A stretch of DNA of 64,000 nucleotides from Microbacterium mitrae (lineage in GTDB: Bacteria; Actinomycetota; Actinomycetes; Actinomycetales; Microbacteriaceae), in NCBI RefSeq assembly GCF_008017445.1, contig NZ_VRSW01000003.1, positions 44,269 to 108,268 on the forward strand, in the 5' to 3' direction. Positions 61,169-64,000 of this stretch are shown here, piece after piece (position 1 is the first letter of the stretch; the number at the start of each line of letters is the position of its first letter). Position numbers and translations under genes: made by a program. The notes under the pieces were generated by a model, which worked only from the letters and a program-made list of their open reading frames with translations, was not told the DNA's origin and did not search any database.

Positions 61169-62259
61169 CCCTTCAGCGCGTCTTTCAGCGAGACGCGGCT
61201 ACCCATCTTCAGCAGCGTGTTGTCGTAGATCTTCGCTCCGAGCAGGATCGCGATACCCGCCGTGACGATGAGAATCGCGAGGCTGAGCAGCGGCTCCCAC
61301 CACTGCGCCTCACCGAGGAACAGTCGCATCGGCATGCCAACCGGGGCGGAGAACGGTACGTAAGACATCGCGGTCAGCACGGCGGAGTTGTCGTTGAACA
61401 TGATGATCAGAATGTACGGAACCATGATGAGCATCGTGATGGGGGTGGTCGTTGCTCCCGCGTCTTCTTGACGGGAGACCATCGAGGCTGCCGCCGCGAA
61501 CATCGCCGCCAGCAGGATGAACCCGAACAGGAAGAACACGGCGAACCACACCATTGGTGCGCCCAACAGGCCGAGCAGGTGGGCCTGGCCGGTGATCGTG
61601 AGCCCGATGATGGTGACCACCACGATGCCGATGACCTGAATCATCGCCAGTACCGTGTTGCCGAGCACCTTGCCTGCCAGGAGCGCCCGCGTCGAGATGG
61701 TGGAGATAAGAATCTCAACAATGCGGGTGGACTTCTCCTCAATCACCGACTGCGTAATGGTGGCACCAAACATGGTGGCGGCCAGCATGAACAAGATGCC
61801 AAAGCCGATGGCCACGATGTAGCGCATGAACGGGTCGGTCGCCGATGGTTCCAACACTTGCGTCTCGGGAGCGATCGACAGGGCCGATACCAGCGAGTGG
61901 TCGACCTCGTTGAGAGTCACAATCGCAAACCCCGTGACCGAGGTGTCGCTTGCAACCAGGGCCGCGTCGACAGATTCGTCGCGGACGGCGGCTTCCGCTT
62001 CGGTCTCGGAGCCGACCTCAACGAGTTCGAGGCCCGGAACGTCGCCGATGGCGGCGGAGGCGGAGCCCGTGACGGCAACTTTCGTTTCGCTCGTCATGGA
62101 ATCTCCCGCGAACCCCGAGAACAGAATTCCGGCGAGAACCAAACCGAACAGAACGAGGGTGGAGATGATGAAGGCTTTGCTGTGCAGCTTCGATTTGATC
62201 TCGCGCTCGGCAACGAGGGCGGTGGACTGACCAAAGCTGGGGCTGGTGATGGCGCTCAT
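61165..62259 (-). CDS. ABC-2 type permease, NatB-like
   Basis: 364 residues. One N-terminal helix (about 30-50), a large extracytoplasmic domain (50-140) and five or so helices after residue 145. The motif SVIEEKSTRIVEILISTIS is typical for NatB-type Na+/drug exporters. It starts inside the ATGA overlap with the ATPase gene, so both form one transporter. Confidence 0.9.
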   Translation of the reverse strand: MSAITSPSFGQSTALVAEREIKSKLHSKAFIISTLVLFGLVLAGILFSGFAGDSMTSETKVAVTGSASAAIGDVPGLELVEVGSETEAEAAVRDESVDAALVASDTSVTGFAIVTLNEVDHSLVSALSIAPETQVLEPSATDPFMRYIVAIGFGILFMLAATMFGATITQSVIEEKSTRIVEILISTISTRALLAGKVLGNTVLAMIQVIGIVVVTIIGLTITGQAHLLGLLGAPMVWFAVFFLFGFILLAAMFAAAASMVSRQEDAGATTTPITMLIMVPYILIIMFNDNSAVLTAMSYVPFSAPVGMPMRLFLGEAQWWEPLLSLAILIVTAGIAILLGAKIYDNTLLKMGSRVSLKDALKG

Positions 62260-63140
62260 TGGATGACCTCCTTGAAGATCTGCGCCAGTGTGGGGCGCAG
62301 CGGGGTGAAGCTGATGACATCACCGTGCGTGAGCGCGGTGCGAAGGGCGGCGTCTGCTGCAGTCGGTTCTGCGGCAATGAATTGCGCGGTTCCGCCGTCA
62401 AACGCGGTGACCTGAATGCCTGGCTGCGAGCGCAGCCAGCCGGTGTCGGCCGTGGTGGCGAGTTCGTACTGGTGTGACGCGTGCTGTTCACGCAACGCCT
62501 CGCGGCTGCCGGCGGCACGAACCTGGCCGGCGGCGATGATGACGAGGTCGTCGCAGAGTCGCTCAACAACATCAAGCTGGTGGCTGGAGAACAGCACCGC
62601 AACGCCCTTGGCGGCGCGTGCCTGCAGAACCTGGGCTACCGTGTCGACCGCGATCGGGTCAAGACCAGAGAACGGCTCATCGAGGATCAGCACCTCGGGG
62701 TCGTGCACCAGAGACGCGGCGATCTGCACGCGCTGCTGGTTGCCGAGCGAGAGTGCCTCGATCTTGTCGCCCAGTCGCGCACCCAGGTCGAGCTCTTCGA
62801 GGAGGGCGGTGGCCTTTTGGGTGGCATCGCGCTTGGTGTAGCCGTGAAGGCGAGCAATGTAGGCGACCTGGTCAAGCACCTCCATCTTTGGGTAGAGGCC
62901 ACGCTCTTCCGGCATGTAGCCGAAGTGACGGCGCTGGGCCGTCTGCAGTGGCTGACCGTTCATAGTGATGTCGCCGCCATCGGCAGCGAGCACGCCCAGG
63001 ATGATGCGCATGGTCGTGGTCTTGCCTGCACCGTTGCCACCGACAAAGCCGGTGAGACGGTTGTTAGCGACGGTGAACGACACGTTGTCGAGCACTTGCC
63101 TGGTTCCGTAGTTCTTGGTGATCCCACTGAGTTGCAGCAT
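62256..63140 (-). CDS. ABC transporter ATP-binding protein, NatA-like
   Basis: 294 residues with Walker A GGNGAGKTTTM, the signature LSLGNQQRVQIA and Walker B VLILDEPFSGLD. The C-terminal DUF4162-like domain (from about 215) is usual for NatA/DrrA-type exporters. First gene of the two-gene exporter operon. Ribosome site GGGAAGGAGC before the ATG. Confidence 0.94.
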   Translation of the reverse strand: MLQLSGITKNYGTRQVLDNVSFTVANNRLTGFVGGNGAGKTTTMRIILGVLAADGGDITMNGQPLQTAQRRHFGYMPEERGLYPKMEVLDQVAYIARLHGYTKRDATQKATALLEELDLGARLGDKIEALSLGNQQRVQIAASLVHDPEVLILDEPFSGLDPIAVDTVAQVLQARAAKGVAVLFSSHQLDVVERLCDDLVIIAAGQVRAAGSREALREQHASHQYELATTADTGWLRSQPGIQVTAFDGGTAQFIAAEPTAADAALRTALTHGDVISFTPLRPTLAQIFKEVIQ

Positions 63141-63345
63141 GGCCGCTCCTTCCCTTGTGGTTCCAATCTAGAAAGCCGCCGTGCGGCGAACATCCGCCGT
63201 GGGGAGGAATTGTTTCCTCCGCCGTGCGGGGGAGGGCGGGGTGTTGCCGGAAGTGTCGGGTGCGCGGAGTGGGGGTGGGCTGTGAGGAACCTGAAATGAG
63301 GTGTCTCGATTTGCATCCCCGATTTGCATGCGTTTGAATATAAAC

Positions 63346-63918
63346 ATGACCCGCACCATTGGATACATCGTCGGCTCGATCTCATCGACCTCCATCAACC
63401 GCCGCCTGGCCAAGGCTCTAGAGCGCCTCGCCCCCGAGGGTGTGGAGCTGAAAGAGATTCCGATCAAGGGCCTGGGTTTCTACTCACCCGACTACGACGC
63501 CAACTACCCGGAAGAGGCTCGCGCCTTCAAGCAGGCCATTGAAGACGTCGACGGCGTCATCATCGTCACCCCCGAGTACAGCCGCTCCATTCCGGGCGTG
63601 CTGAAGAACGCTCTCGACTGGGCGGCGCGCCCCTGGGGTCAGGGTTCATTCGACGGCAAGCCCGTCGCCATCATCGGAACCTCGGGCGGCGGCATCGCAA
63701 CGGCCGCGGCTCAGCAGCACCTGAAGGCCATCTTCAGCCACTACAACGCTCCCGTTCTCGGTCAGCCCGAAGGCTACGTGCAGTCCACGCCCGGCCTGTT
63801 CACCGAAGACGGCGAGGTCACCAACGAAGAGACCGCAGCATTCCTGCGCTCCTACCTCGCAGCCTTCGAAGCGCTCATCGACCGGTACGTTCCGGCCAAC
63901 GAGCTCGTGAACGCATAA
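63346..63918 (+). CDS. NADPH-dependent FMN reductase
   Basis: 190 residues from an ATG at 63346; the longer frame includes promoter DNA. Flavodoxin-like fold: the phosphate loop GSISSTSINRRL, the conserved PEYSRSIPGVLKNALDW and GTSGGGIATAAAQQ. Such enzymes (ChrR/YieF, SsuE-like) reduce FMN, quinones or other acceptors. It stands alone at the end of the window. Confidence 0.93.
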   Translation: MTRTIGYIVGSISSTSINRRLAKALERLAPEGVELKEIPIKGLGFYSPDYDANYPEEARAFKQAIEDVDGVIIVTPEYSRSIPGVLKNALDWAARPWGQGSFDGKPVAIIGTSGGGIATAAAQQHLKAIFSHYNAPVLGQPEGYVQSTPGLFTEDGEVTNEETAAFLRSYLAAFEALIDRYVPANELVNA

Positions 63919-63933
63919 TCACGACGTAAGAGT

Positions 63934-64000
63934 GGGGGGGGGGGGGGCCGCGGGGGGGGGGGCGCCCCGATGGATTCAGAAACAGAGGGGGGGGGGGGGG
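63934..64000. other. Poly-G-rich end, probable sequencing or assembly artefact
   Basis: Runs of 11-14 G interrupted by short segments occupy the last ~67 bases. Nothing comparable occurs elsewhere in the window. This pattern is typical of false G calls at read ends. Confidence 0.85.

Overview
The window is about 64 kb of high-GC actinobacterial chromosome. Several features point to the order Micrococcales, probably the family Microbacteriaceae: a dnaK-grpE-dnaJ-hspR operon with a HAIR (HspR) operator, a DUF3073 protein, an actinobacterial dCTP deaminase, an IdeR/DtxR iron box, and a CebR-type operator sequence. Genus and species cannot be told from what is here. No rRNA, tRNA, phage or transposase gene was recognised. 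The last ~65 bases are poly-G-rich and look like a damaged contig end.

Layout. 1-2870: end of a 2-hydroxyacid dehydrogenase, a broken SDR gene and an IclR regulator. 3342-4294: purQ and purS. 4389-9014: a LacI/CebR-type operator followed by a K+ channel, a CLC channel, a family 1 beta-glucosidase and a LacI repressor. 9104-15752: two lipoproteins, a two-domain VOC protein, a uracil permease, an amidohydrolase and an unknown zinc-ribbon protein. 15828-25469: purC, a siderophore-interacting protein, purD, a sterol-carrier-like protein with a ParA-like ATPase, then purM and purF. 25637-34780: DUF3073, a universal stress protein, PadR with DUF4097, a TipAL-like MerR regulator, dcd, a Sel1 protein, an MFS permease and two divergent MarR-like regulators. 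35154-39137: heat-shock operon. 39238-48369: a GntR-controlled catabolic island (HpaI-type aldolase, TctCBA transporter, DapA-type aldolase, FGGY kinase, L-fucose-isomerase-like enzyme). 48366-55103: DUF2252, two glycosyltransferases, membrane proteins and an MFS permease. 55434-57587: a ClpB-type disaggregase without an N-domain, also behind a HAIR operator. 57710-59203: a DeoR/LacI hybrid regulator and the remnant of a sugar-uptake operon. 59200-63918: an MFS permease, RraA, a NatAB-like ABC exporter and an FMN reductase.

Two themes stand out. First, the intergenic DNA is a mosaic of short palindromic element families (called A to D here) and decayed tandem repeats. These are embedded in a strongly over-represented word, GGAACC/GGTTCC, which is also frequent inside genes and forms the stem of at least one terminator. 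Second, operators can be read for many of the regulators: IclR, CebR/LacI, IdeR/DtxR, PadR, MerR, MarR, HspR, GntR and DeoR/LacI. They tie regulators to neighbouring genes. The GntR site occurs both at its own promoter and at the tctCBA-aldolase-kinase-isomerase operon, which is my best candidate for an undescribed pathway. The CebR-type operon is the second: it carries ion channels where a cellobiose ABC transporter would be expected.
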